Shown here one piece after another: positions 39,148-50,874 of a stretch of 64,000 nt of DNA. A program made the position numbers and the translations under genes. The stretch lies in contig NC_135143.1 of NCBI RefSeq assembly GCF_051014445.1, positions 9,362,001 to 9,426,000 of the forward strand, written 5' to 3'. Under the pieces are notes generated by a model, which saw nothing but the letters and a program-made list of their open reading frames with translations, did not search any database and was not told the DNA's origin. Position 1 is the stretch's first letter. Each line of letters opens with the position of its first letter. This DNA is from Colletes latitarsis. Lineage: Eukaryota > Arthropoda > Insecta > Hymenoptera > Colletidae.

Positions 39148-40865
39148 TGAATTTTTTTCTCGAAAATGTATAGGATTTCGGGGGTATGTGTAATGACCAA
39201 AAATGATTGTAAGCGACTCCCGCAACCGAAAATAATTTTTCCAAAATGAGTTGAAATTTTTTCTTCCCGTCAAAAAATTTCACACTTTCTCGAATTTTTT
39301 TCTCGAAAATGCGCAAGATTTCCGGGGTATATCTATTCACCAAAAACGATTGTAATTGACCCCCGCAACCAAAAATAATTTTTTCAGAACGATTTGAAAT
39401 TTTTTTTTTCCGTCGAAAAATTTCACACCTCGAATGTTTTTCTAGAAAGTGTGTAGGATTTCCGGGGTATGTCTATTCACCAAAAATGATTGCAATTGAC
39501 CCCCGGAACCGAAAATAATTTTTTCAGAATTAATTAAAAATTTTTTTTTTCATCGAAAAATTTAGGCACCTACCCCCTGTCGATTTTTCTTAAAAATTCC
39601 TTTTTCATTTTTAGTAATTTTGTTTGACGCCCTACAGAAAAGTTGTCTAATACTTTTTTGTAGGTACCCATGAGCTCTACTTCAGAAAAAAGTTTCATTG
39701 AAATATATTCACAATTGTAGGAGTTATGGCTGTTTGAAAATTGGACCATTTTTATGGGGTTTTTTTCATTTTGCGGGGTCAAGGATCAACTTTTCGAATA
39801 TTTTTGCGATTTGTACATATTCTCCATCAAAATACGCGTAGTTTGCTTTTTTAAACATTAAAATCGTCCAATCCATTCAGAAGTTATGACGTTTTAAAGA
39901 TTCGTATGAAAATTTGGGCAGACATTTCTGGCCAGAAATTATATTTTCGGTAAACAATTTTTTTCTCGAAACTGAGTAGGATTTCGGGGGTATGTCTGTT
40001 GACCAAAAATGCTTGCAATTGACCCCTGCAACTAAAAATAATTTTTCCAATACGATTCGAAAGTCTTTTTTTTCACCCAAAACTTTCAGCAGTTACTCGA
40101 ATTTTTTTCTCGAAAATGCGCAAGATTTCCGGGGTATGTCTATTCACCAAAAATGATTGCAATTGACCCCCGGAACCGAAAATAATTTTTTCAGAATTAA
40201 TTAAAAATTTTTTTTTTCATCGAAAAATTTAGGCACCTACCCCCTGTCGATTTTTCTTAAAAATTCCTTTTTCATTTTTAGTAATTTTGTTTGACGCCCT
40301 ACAGAAAAGTTGTCTAATACTTTTTTGTTGGTACCCATGAGCTCTACTTCAGAAAAAAGTTTCATTGAAATATATTCATATTTGTAGGAGTTATGGCTGT
40401 TTGAACATTGGACCATTTTTATGGGGGTTTTCTCATTTTGCGGTGTCAAAGACCAACTTTTCGAATATTTTTGCGATTTGTACATATTCTCCATCAAAAT
40501 ACGCGTAGTTTGCTTTTTTAAACCTTAAAATCGTCCAATCCGTTCAGAAGTTATGACGTTTTAAAGATTCGTATGAAAATTCGGGCAGACATTTCTGGCC
40601 AGAAATTATATTTTCGGTAAACAATTTTTTTCTCGAAACTGAGTAGGATTTCGGGGGTATGTATAATGACCAAAAATGATTGTAATTGCCCACTGTAACT
40701 AAATATAATATTTTTAGTATGTTTTGAAATTTTTTAATTTCATCTAAAAATTTCAGTACCTACTCGAATTTTATTTTCGAAATTGGGTAGGATTTCAGGG
40801 ATATGTGTATTCACCAACAATGATTGCAATTCAGCCCCGTAACCGGAAATAATTTTTCCAGAACG
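39148..40865 (+). repeat. Internal tandem subunits of the 2-kb element
   Basis: A subunit of about 140 bp begins with a T-run plus CTCGAAAATG or a variant, contains GGGGTATGT and ACCAAAAATGATTG, and ends near GAAAATAATTTTTTC. Starts are visible near 39151, 39293, 39432, 39957, 40100, 40624 and 40767. On top of this, 39458-40000 and 40125-40667 are nearly identical at a 667-bp offset. Minus-strand open frames at 39570-39782 and 40237-40497 are near copies only because the DNA is duplicated; they are not offered as genes. Confidence 0.8.
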
Positions 40866-40885
40866 ATTTGAAATTTTTGAATTTA

Positions 40886-41005
40886 ATTGTTAATATCTTT
40901 TTAACGAAACCTCCATCAACAAATTGGTATTCTTGATTTTCGTCTTATTTTGGCCTCTAGAATCCTCTATTAAAATTTTTCCTAGAGGTGGCCGAACACC
41001 CTGTA
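40886..41005 (-). repeat. Right terminal inverted repeat of the 2-kb element
   Basis: Inverted copy of the left end, finishing GGTGGCCGAACACCCTGTA. Divergence between the two termini suggests the insertion is not very recent, although exact identity would have to be computed. Confidence 0.88.
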
Positions 41006-44000
41006 TACTAGAAAGCTGCAGTGAATATCTCTGGATGAAATTCAGATTTGATGATTGAAATTTTTGGTAAAGATTCACATAAATGAATAACTAATAGCAT
41101 TACTATACGGATGCTCACTGGTAAACATTGAAAGAAGTACAAAAATGCATCGATGATCTTTTCTGGATAGTTGCCCGAAAAATGAAACAAAGTCGTCGAA
41201 ATTAATGGAAAATATTAAAAATTGGTCTTTGGTAAATTAATTTCTATACCTAATATTATAGATCGTTGATCAAAGGAGTCCTCCGCGAGGATCGAGAGCA
41301 TTTCAGATAATAAATGCTCGACGAACTACAAACACGATTTATGCGTTAAACTTTTTTCGAAATATCGTAAAGTATCGGACTGCGATAACGGGTGGTGGTA
41401 TTTCGCGTCGAGATACACTCGCTGCTGTATTATACGCGTCGACGGAATCTCCGGGAATCTTCGTCGGCGGAAGAGGTTGTTCGCAGAGCGGTCGGAAACT
41501 TTGGAAAAATCAATTCCACCGTGGGTTTGCGAAACGCCAGTGTCAGTGCAATTCATTTGCATGGGAATTGCACTCGGCGGAGACGGCTGCAGCCCGGTAT
41601 CGATTTTAAGTGGACCGGCTGTCCCGTCAGGCTGCTGTCTCGTCTTCCCTTGGACAGAAGCTATTCGAAGTCGCGCAAGCGCTTGTATGAAAACTTCTTC
41701 ACGGTGAATTCGCCGTAGCTCTAAACTACGAAGGCGAAGATACGGACCGTCGGTTTCCGTGCGTTTTCTTTCGAAATTCGAGACCGGCTCGTTCGAGAGC
41801 AATTAACATTTTCACGATAGTAGACGTCGCCCAGGGTTTCGGGCGTTCTCGGGGTCGTCGAAAGCTGGGGAGAGTCGTTAAGAATTTTCCATAAACCGCT
41901 GTGGGAACGCGGCCGTATCTTTCTTCCGTGGTCGTCGGGTAATATTAAAAGGGAATGGACGTTTCGCGTTGCGCGAGTTTGGAATTGTACGCGAGTTTGA
42001 AAGTAGCTTCGGCAAGAAGCAAAGGCCGACGGTGGTGCGGAATCGACGGGAGTGCGCAGGGGTTGGCGGGTGGGTGAGATAGGTTAGGCGTGGGTCGGAT
42101 ATCCCCCGTGGCCAGTACGTAAGGACAATAAGCCAAAAAGTTGGTAAGGCAAGCATGGCGGGAGCCGTTAGCCGTTATGAAGCTCAAGGGTGAAGTCAAG
42201 ATTGTAATTAGCTAGCGCTAAGTTTCGAGGTTTCCCTTGTATTTGCATGCGATCTCAGCTAGTCGGCAACCCTGCCATCTCAGCTAGCTCGATGCTGGCT
42301 AGAGGAGGATAGCTACCCGCTAGATAACGCGTTGCTTCTCGTATGCTCATCACGTTTCAAAATTCCGCTTTGCGCGCCGCGCCGTCCAAATTCTTAAAAC
42401 CTTGCAACGTTTCATCGTATTATCGGGTCGCGCGGAATATCGTATTAGGCTTTCTTCGCGATACTCGTGAAAAATTCTGCCTCTGGGATATTTTAAAACC
42501 CTGATTTTACGGCACGGATAATTGAAACATGGTCCTTTTGTGGAAAATCTTCAAATATAGTATAACTAATCCTTTATAAACCAATGAGACTTCTAAAGTA
42601 ATGTACTTGCTGTTTATATTTTTCAAGTCTGATTCAATTCTTTTGACGATATGAATTAATTGTGCTTTTCAAGTAAGCAGCTTTTGTGAAGTAAGCAAAA
42701 TTGCAAAAGTAAAGTACTTGTCGAGCACTTGTGAGTAATTGGTAAGAGCAGAAACTATTGCCACAATATATTTGAAATGTGCATTATACGCGCAGAACTA
42801 AAATTCTATACAACGAATAAGATAAAAATAGCCTGACTTTGTTAATTTATACATCGTAAATATGTTTCTTTGTCCTTTCCTTCAAATTCTATAACATGCC
42901 TGGAGACAGCTTCAGCGTTCATGAACGATAGATAAAACGTTGATCCTGAAACGATATCCGCAACGCGTTCGTGTTCGCGAGGCGACGAAAGGTTGCTCAC
43001 GCAATTGGACCGGTATTGCGCCAATTAAAACTATACTCGGAGAATCGTGGCCCGGCGCAGAAACGGATAGTTATGCGTGCAGATCGTGCACGCGACACGA
43101 TTTCGCGATAGAAGGGCGAACATTCGTAGGAACGAGGCAAAGCTTCCCGAAACACGTACGGCAATTACAACGGCCATTCTGGAAAGTAGAGGGTTTCTAT
43201 CCTGTGATTGTTATCTACACGTGTTGTTTATTGATTGTTTCGTTGTCTGGAGGCAACTGGCAACCGACAACGTACGTCGTCGGGACCGAAAGCACGGCTG
43301 CTAGTAATTGCCGCCAGCGAAAAGATACCTAACGTAAATAGCGATATGCACGAAGATCAGAAAGATCCTGTAATAATATATGATCAACAGTCTTTTGATA
43401 TTCTTTTAATCGATTACTTGTCGAGGAAAACTTAATAATAGACTAGATAATAAATCCTTATCTTATTATATTAATATTTCAAAGTGCAGAGAAATAAAGA
43501 TATAGATTCTCTTTTAACCTTCGGATAAGAATGTCCGGTAAACTATTTGCAGCACAGGCGCCAGCTCGGATAATCATCTAAAAAAATGTTTATTCAAAAA
43601 CAGTGGTTAGCGTCCGTGACCACTTGCTTCACCACTTTGTAAAAGTATCACGTTGCCATAGAAATCTTTATTAATCGTTGTTTTTTTGAAATTGTTAGAT
43701 CCTGAAGAGATTTTGGGAAGTGAACGTACATCCGCGAGATCTTATATGGTTAGAAAAGCCTCGGTGAGGGCCGAGACTTGAATCGGTCTCGTCGAATGTT
43801 CCGCATCCAATTTTCCTTGCATGATCTCGCGATGAACGGCAGGAATCGCGCGAGGACTCCTAGGAGAGCGAGAATTCCTGCGTTTCCACGAATTCCTTGG
43901 AGAAATCTTCGAACCGTTGCATCATCGAATGCGCTAGCAACAAATTTGTTTCGCATCGCGTTGCGCCGCGGTGTGCCGTATCGAATCCATTGTGTTAAAA

Positions 44001-44704
44001 AATTTGTGAAATACATCTCCGTTGTCTGCGCTCGACGAGTTTCCGTCGAAAGGAAACCGTTGAGACGCAACGTAAATCGCAAGACTCTGCAAAACACAGT
44101 TCTTTTTAATCTCGAGTAGTTTTGTATCCTGAGTGAAGTATTTTAAGTAGAAGTTCGGTTAATTGGCCAAAGGAATAGTCAAATCGGCGCGTGCTATCAA
44201 TAGTTGACGCGAAAAGTCGCGAAAAGGCGGAAAGGGGGAAGAACTAGCGAGAGATAACGAAGACTCGAGGCTTCCAAGGTGTGTACGATGCATACGCGAA
44301 CGCGTAGTACTATCGCTGGTACGCGCGGTACGGTACACTCTGTTAACGCGCTGCCATTTTCGATAAGAGACGTTGCAAGGACGACGCTGATCGCACGCGA
44401 CGCGTAGGCAAGCTGCTCGTAAAGTGTTTAGCCGAGGGGAAGGTAGGCGGAGAGGAGGACTCGCCGGAATGGTATAGATGAGTTAAACTACACGAGGTCT
44501 GACGGTAGTAATTGAGTGCCGCTCTGTCTAGTTAGCACCTCGCGCCACCAGCTGACTCTCGTCACTTTATCGACTAAACGACAGCAATGCGTGACAAATC
44601 CATCTTGCCTTAACCGCGGCGACGCCTAGACGCGGTACGTCGATTATCGACATATAGCTTCCGTTCGCTTCGGATGACATCAATTATAAGATAGACGCTG
44701 ATGA
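41006..44704. other. Unannotated: no gene seen
   Basis: A 158-codon minus frame at 41326-41802 is unrecognised and contains the 41545-41574 inverted repeat. 42480-42960 and 43360-43760 are AT-rich. Confidence 0.4.
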
Positions 44705-44845
44705 CTAGCGATGGGATTCAAACAGGCTCAAGACTACTTGAGTCGAGTAACGAAACTCAAGCCCACCCAAGACGTCTTGCTTTATCGTTACCAGTATAAA
44801 ATTTAAAAGTATCGAGTGGATTAAATGGCTCGAGTCACTCGAATG
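44705..44845 (+). mobile_element. Possible hAT-like fragment
   Basis: TAGCGATGGGATTCAAACAG, followed by direct and inverted ACTTGAGTCGAGTAACG and CTCGAGTCACTCGAATGG motifs, resembles hAT-type ends (TAGnGATGGG then CTCGAGT repeats). No 8-bp duplication or matching far end was identified. Confidence 0.3.
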
Positions 44846-44896
44846 GTCTGAACATTATAAATACAGAGATTGGAAACAGTAGTAGAAGTAACAAAG

Positions 44897-45010
44897 AGCT
44901 GGTTAAAGCTGCCACGTCTCAGCCAAGGAGCTGGTTAAAGCTACCTTGGGAGGTTTGAGGAGCTGGTTAAAGCTACCTCTGAGAGAAAGACTAAGAAGCT
45001 GGTTAAAGCT
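44897..45010 (+). repeat. Four exact copies of AGCTGGTTAAAGCT at 32/32/36 bp
   Basis: Exact copies at 44897-44910, 44929-44942, 44961-44974 and 44997-45010, each followed by GCC or ACC. The spacers differ in sequence while the 14-mer is invariant. Periods of 32 and 36 are not multiples of three, so a coding repeat is unlikely. The 14-mer itself has AGCT at both ends. Confidence 0.85.
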
Positions 45011-48000
45011 GCCCCAGCGGTGCTTGTAGTTCAGAGTAGTCTCAAACTTATCAGAGCACTTTCGCTAGTTCTCTGATCTCCTCTGGCTCGGGGTCCTGTA
45101 TTTATACTAACCAAGGATTGAATATTCGAAGAATTACAAAGAGTCGGAGTGCTGGTGGAACCGTATTCTCAAATGCTAAAGTTCGTTGGAAACCAAGTAA
45201 ATTTATAGATCTGCGGTAGATTCTCAGATTCTCTATATATTCTCGGGATCGCGGTCGATTCTCGTATTCGAAGTCCGCGCGGACCGCTATGAAACGATCT
45301 GATTGGCACGCGGTTACCAGCTCTGGACCAATAGAATACGCGCACGCGATAGCAGACGATTCCGCTGTCTCGACTCTGGATTCGTACGTTGTGCGCATAC
45401 GCACAATCCTTTTCACACGGCGCGAAACACGAATATGAAAACAATGATTACATTTCAATTATAATCGCTATTTACTAATAAAAATAATGCAATTACATAA
45501 TATAGTACAACCTTCGTCAATAGAGGTCTTCGACTAGCGAGAACACGACATCAGTATCCTTCTTGCGTTTAAAAAAGTTAGAACGTAGATTACATAGATT
45601 ATATAGAAAGGACATTGCTGCTGATAACCATGGGACTGAATCGACTGTGCTCGCCAAGTTGGTCGTGTTTGCGTCGACGCTGCGCCAGCCCGCGACGATT
45701 AAGTTCGCTAATTACCGTCGTTACAAATAAGCCGGACGCTTTGGAGAAAAACCGGCGATGGAAAAGGGGGTCGCGTAACGGTTAGGGGTGGAGGGAATGA
45801 AGCGGAACGAGGCAGCGGAGGGCGAAGATGCCGCGAGGGAAGAAGACTGCGCGCCCCGGCCGCTTTATCTGTCTGCCGAGTTGCCGGAGAACTCGTTCTT
45901 GCGACTAAGCAGCAACGAAGATTTACGTGACGCGCTACCGGCTGGAGATATCAGGCGCTACGAGGAAGCGTCTAGCTCGTTTCGTCGTACAGTTTTTTCG
46001 ACGCGTCTTAGCAGTGAAATCGTAAACGCGGATCGAGATCAGGAGCCGCGCGTCGGGATCGGAATCGGAATTCAGCGACCGAGTTAACGCCAAGGATACA
46101 AGAAAGGCGGTCGAACAAACGGTAGTCAGCCAAGATCCGGCGAGTTTGGCTCTCGAGCGAGAATAATTAAATTACGCGAACGAGAGATCTCGCTAAGGGA
46201 CGAAGGAAGGGAACACAACCGCTGGAAGGAACAGGAGCAGAGACGAAGTGAGAAAGAGGAACGACGGAACGGGAGATAGAAGGAAGCTTAAAGGTGGATG
46301 GGAAGAGAAGGCTCAAAGTTGAAATTTCACGCGCCATTGTTCGATTCCGCCAAAGGAATAGGAGTTAGAATCATTTAGGGACCGGCGAGCAAGCGCAGGG
46401 AGGTGAATTACGGTCGAAGATACGCCGAGACGCGGCCAAGAACCGAAGGGATGCTATGGAAGAACGGCCGAGGGTGAACGAGGCCCGGGACAAGGTAAGG
46501 GGCTGTGTCGGCGCTGAGACTTTAATTCCGAGCTACATCGACCGGCTAACGGTGCAACGATTCTTCGCCGTAAACGACTTCGATTTCGTCTCTGTGTGGC
46601 GAAACGAGATTAATCGCGGAGTCCCTTCGTACTGTTCGTCCGGTTCTTCTTTGCTTCGTTTTCGTTTTCCTTCGCTCCCTGCTTTTCGCTTGTCTCGATC
46701 ACCGGTCTCTCGCTTAGCTGCGTATTCGTGAATATACGTATAAAGGTATCCGTGATTTATTGATCACGCGACCTCGAGATCGAACAGAAGGAGAACGGAG
46801 CGTGCGATGCGAGGAAAGAGGAGAAAAACAAATCGTAACGAAAGGCGCTTAAATGTCGTCTATGACGTTGACGGAGGAAACGAAGACGCGTTGTAAGAGA
46901 AAGGATACGATGGACGAAGAAGATTGAGAAGCAGAAGGAAGGGGAGGAGTAGGTGGAAGAAGACGAGAAGGAAGAAGAGGGATGGAGTCGAGGGAAAAGA
47001 GGAGGAGCCCGCATTCTCGGAGATTATCGTGCTCGCCATCAGCGTATCACAGCGTCACAGGGCAAGATTTATATGTAGAGTTTATTGTCGCTGAGTCCGC
47101 CCTACTGCGTTTTATGGATGTTTTTCGAAGGAGCGCTGCCGCCCGCGTGATCTATCGCAGCTTCCTCACCCTTCCACCTCGCCTCTACTCTTTTCCCTTC
47201 TTTCCTCTTCGGCACCCTCTCCTCTCTGTCCCACTTGCACGCCGCCCCCCCCCCTCCCCACCCGCTCCTACACTTTGTACTTTGCTCCGATTCGGCAGAC
47301 GGGGGTGGCAGACCGAGGGAGTTGGAGGGATTCCTAATGAACGCCACGACGGAGTCTCTTTTCTTCTGTATCCCGTTCTCGCTTTTCCGTTCCAATCTTC
47401 CTCGTCCGACTCGCTCCTCTAGCCAATGGTGTGTCGCTCGCTCCACGCATTAACGCGAGATTTATACCGTGGACTCCTTGGACGATATCGCATTTACATT
47501 TTTGTCGCATCGCTATAAACCACCTACGGTACCGACCGACCTAAACCACCCCGCTAGCAAGCCCTTGTCCCTTTGTTTACCTTAAGTCACGATTTAATCG
47601 TCGAACGTTTCGTTCGTTTCTCGCATGGATATCGTGGACACTTTATCCCAGGCATGTTCAAACGAAGCTCCGAAGCTTAGGCATTTTCCCCCACTCTCTC
47701 CTCTTAACATGCTATCACGATGCCGATTAACCTCGTTCTATGTGTATATTTTACCACGTCCAGTGTCGAGGGAATTTTTTCTGTCTTTTGTTTCGAATTA
47801 TTTCTAATATTTATTCAAATTATTATGTAAACACTAGAAATTATCAAATAATAATCCTCGAACTTCCAACCTACTACGATCGTCTCCACAATTCGAGTTA
47901 TTAAAAAGTGTCGTCGACTCGCGGACTCGGACAAGACCACAGCGAGCATCTTGTCAGTCTCTTTTCCTCCGTTTCCATAGGAAGGACTTTCCGAGGGATA

Positions 48001-50068
48001 ACGTAACTGAGGACGGGAGCTCTGTACGTCAACATACCCGCACGTGCCAGCGACTACCCCGCGACGAACCGCCTCCACACACGACGAAACTAGGTCCTGA
48101 CGAAAAGATTATCCTCTGTTGCCAGTGATATCATTGTGATAGCCGCCATATACACTGCTCAACACCAAAAATTGGCCGAGGCAATTCCTGAAAAGCATCT
48201 GAAACGTGACCGTGTCTATCTCCTATGCGATAACCCGTTAAATACGATAGAAAGATTAACCTTTCGCGGACGAACATTTTGGACCACAAACTTTAGAAGA
48301 ATACAGGTAAGTTAACGTACTATTAATATTAAAAATTAAGTAAAAAAAAAAAACAAGTTTAGAAAGAAGAACGTAAACACCGGACATTGACGTAAGGGTT
48401 AAGAACCACTGTAACGTAACGTTGATACGAGCAATCGTAAAATTGTGTACGACGAGTCACGTGTGGATTTTTATCCGTTGACACGCATGGTTTACCCCGA
48501 AAGTCTATTCGTCGGAACGATTCGAGCTCCGAAGGTGACCGAGTCGACGGCGCGCGCGGGACGTGCGAATTCGCCGCGACAGCCGCCGCGTCGCGACGCG
48601 CCGTCCCCGTATCCGTGCGTGTAAACGCGCCAATGGTGGAGAGAGAGATACATGGCGGCAGTATGTTACACGCGTTACCGGCTGGCACGTATGGGTTACG
48701 TCCGGCAGTCAATCGCTCTAATACTCGCGCTTGGTGCGCCACGCTGCGTATCGGTGGTTGCGCGCACTGTGGTCCGGTCCGCTAACATCCCTTCTGTTTC
48801 TCTCTCCTTTTGCAACCCTTCCCTTCTACACGCAGGAGATTTCCCTCGCTTTAACTGTCGTTCGTTCGCAACGACCGTGTCTGGGACCAAACCACCCTCA
48901 CTGGACTCTAGACTCTACATTCTGGAGTCTAGATCGCTCCGTGCTACACGCTGTCTCTCGTGCCCCATCCGCGAGTGCTTTCCTCTAGTTGCCGTCGATT
49001 CCCTAATTCTCGCGAAACATTTTCCACTGCTTCTATTAAGACAATAATTTTACTCAAAGTTGGATCGTTGCCTGAAAACTTCCATTAGTCTCTCTAATTA
49101 ATAGCAATATATTCGAATCGACCAGGTTCGAGATTCTATGCGTATGTATGGTTTGAATTGTAAAAAGTCTTCTATAACGAATTTCTCCATCTCCGGATAA
49201 AGAAATAAATAAAGAAAAAAATAAAAATAATAAATGGATGTTGCTTTATTTTAGACGTAGAGGCTAACTTCAGATTTATGGATCGAAAGGTTTAGGGTGC
49301 GGGAACGTTCATTGGAATTTAATTTATTCCCGCTAACCCGTCCTTATTATGCGCGTTTAACGAAGCTTGAGCTGATTATGTCGATAGGTAAAGCAATGCC
49401 GCAACGTCTCCTTAGCTTCGTCGACGTTTACGACGGTCAACCCCGGATCCACGTTGGTCGTAGAGTCCGGTACGGCGTAGTCTCGCAGCCGCTTTACCGA
49501 GACGTACATCACGGACGTCCAGGGTGCTCCGCCCTGAGTTATGCTCGACAATTATACCTATCTACCTGTGCGGTGGGCGTCGTTATCATATTATACCGTG
49601 TTACTCCCGGCTGGCGTTTACGAAACACACGTGTACTCGAAGCCAACTATGGTTGACGTTGTGGAGTACCGAGGTCGACGTCCTGATCTGCAACGGGGAC
49701 GTAAACCGTCACCCTTCTCGTACCAATTGCAAATACGTACTCGTATTTCGTCGACCGCCTATCTTTGATCCTACCTTGGACGTTCGATGATCGATGGTCG
49801 CGGCATTAGCAGCGTCTAATCGTTGGCTCGATCGATGCTCGACTGTTGCGTCGATAGTATGGGGGTATTAATCGGTCCCTGTGAACATTTCTCGATCAAG
49901 GAACGATCGAATGCCACTTGGACTATTTTCTCCATAAATTAAAATCCCCTTGCAAACTGCGAATGGAGTTACGACGCGTCTATCGCTGCTCAGAGCGGCA
50001 CTGTTCCCCCAGAGAAAGTTGACCGATATTTTCCAAACCGTACCAACGACGATCTGAAAAATGACATA
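45011..50068. other. Unannotated: no gene seen
   Basis: 46180-46480 and 46760-47000 are purine-rich on the plus strand, flipping to pyrimidine-rich at 47150-47430. TCTAGACTC/GAGTCTAGA form a 9-bp inverted pair near 48907-48935. 49297-49790 is open in several frames on both strands with non-repetitive content but no recognised domain. Confidence 0.4.
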
Positions 50069-50100
50069 GAATCGCTGAAATCGCGATCGAAAATCCTTAC
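50069..50100 (-). repeat. Dispersed repeat family 3, copy b
   Basis: Minus-strand copy with a perfect 32-bp match to 28006-28037. It lies head-to-head with copy c about 265 bp away. Confidence 0.75.
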
Positions 50101-50363
50101 GTTCGCATTTTACCATTTATCATTAGAAAAATGGTCGTTCTTAGTATACGTCAACGTAACCCCCGTAGAGATTCCAGTATTTTCATCTTGAAGAACTGTT
50201 TCCTTAGAATATCATTCATTGCCAGGTTCCCTAGTATGTCGAACCAATAAAGTTTAAGTTTAAGCAGTTTGTTTACCTATTATTTTATTACAACACACAA
50301 TATGAATAAACTAACACCATTTGTTTACGTTGTTTGAAATTAGTAACGTCATGAAACGCGGTC

Positions 50364-50395
50364 GTAAGGATTTTCAATCGCAATTTCAGAGATAC
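50364..50395 (+). repeat. Dispersed repeat family 3, copy c
   Basis: Matches copy a with about four substitutions over 32 bp and continues GGACAACCGTG, like copy a. Confidence 0.7.
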
Positions 50396-50695
50396 GGACA
50401 ACCGTGGGATGCTGCGTTAGGAGAACTCTTAATAACGATGACGGAATGAACTCTGCTCACGTGACCCATCGATAGGTCTTAAAGAAACCGACTAAAACGG
50501 AAGTTGGAAGTGAAGGCAGCTCGCGACGAGGCGGATCGATCGACGCGTGTCCCCCTCGGCGGGTGACCGGGCCTCGAGCCAAAGCTCGTGCGCTCTGCGG
50601 GACGGCTGTGAAAAATCCCTGAATTATGATAATGGCGCCGACATAATGCGATCCAATGAGGCAATCAAGGGGTGGCAGTGGCGTCGGCGGCATTC

Positions 50696-50748
50696 TGGCG
50701 GTGGCGGTAACGGTGGTGGTGGTGGTAGTGGTGGTGGTGGTAGCGGCG
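50696..50748 (+). repeat. (GGT)n-type repeat
   Basis: Imperfect GGTGGC/GGTGGT array. Confidence 0.85.
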
Positions 50749-50799
50749 GAAACGACAGTGAACGTTGGTTGACGGTATCGATGGTCGATGTCGAGGCCC

Positions 50800-50874
50800 G
50801 TGTCGATGTTGGTGTCGGCGTCGGTGTCGGTGTCAGTGTCGGTGCCGATACCGATGCCGGTGCCGATGCCGGCG
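50800..50874 (+). repeat. (GGTGTC)n to (GATGCC)n hexamer array
   Basis: About twelve hexamers grading from GGTGTC to GATGCCGGTGCC; open in several frames on both strands, which explains the long open frames around it. Confidence 0.85.

Larger units (their letters stand above)
39011..41005. mobile_element. Non-autonomous TIR DNA transposon, about 2 kb
   Basis: The two ends are inverted copies of each other for about 120 bp: the left end begins TACAGGGTGTTCGGCCAC and the right end closes with its reverse complement. Flanks read CTATA before CAGGG and CCCTG before TATAC, so the target duplication is TA (element starting TACAGGG) or TATA (starting CAGGG). A TA duplication would fit Tc1/mariner-like elements, but the superfamily is inference. 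The interior has no long reading frame and no recognisable transposase. It is AT-rich, with long T runs, and built of tandem subunits. Mobilisation would need a transposase from elsewhere. The element sits in an AT-rich interval (37800-41300) and is the best-defined mobile element in the window. Confidence 0.88.

Noticed and set aside
39570..40497. Two similar minus-strand open frames (39570-39782, 40237-40497)
   Set aside because: Similarity is due to DNA duplication inside the transposon; no transposase or other domain.
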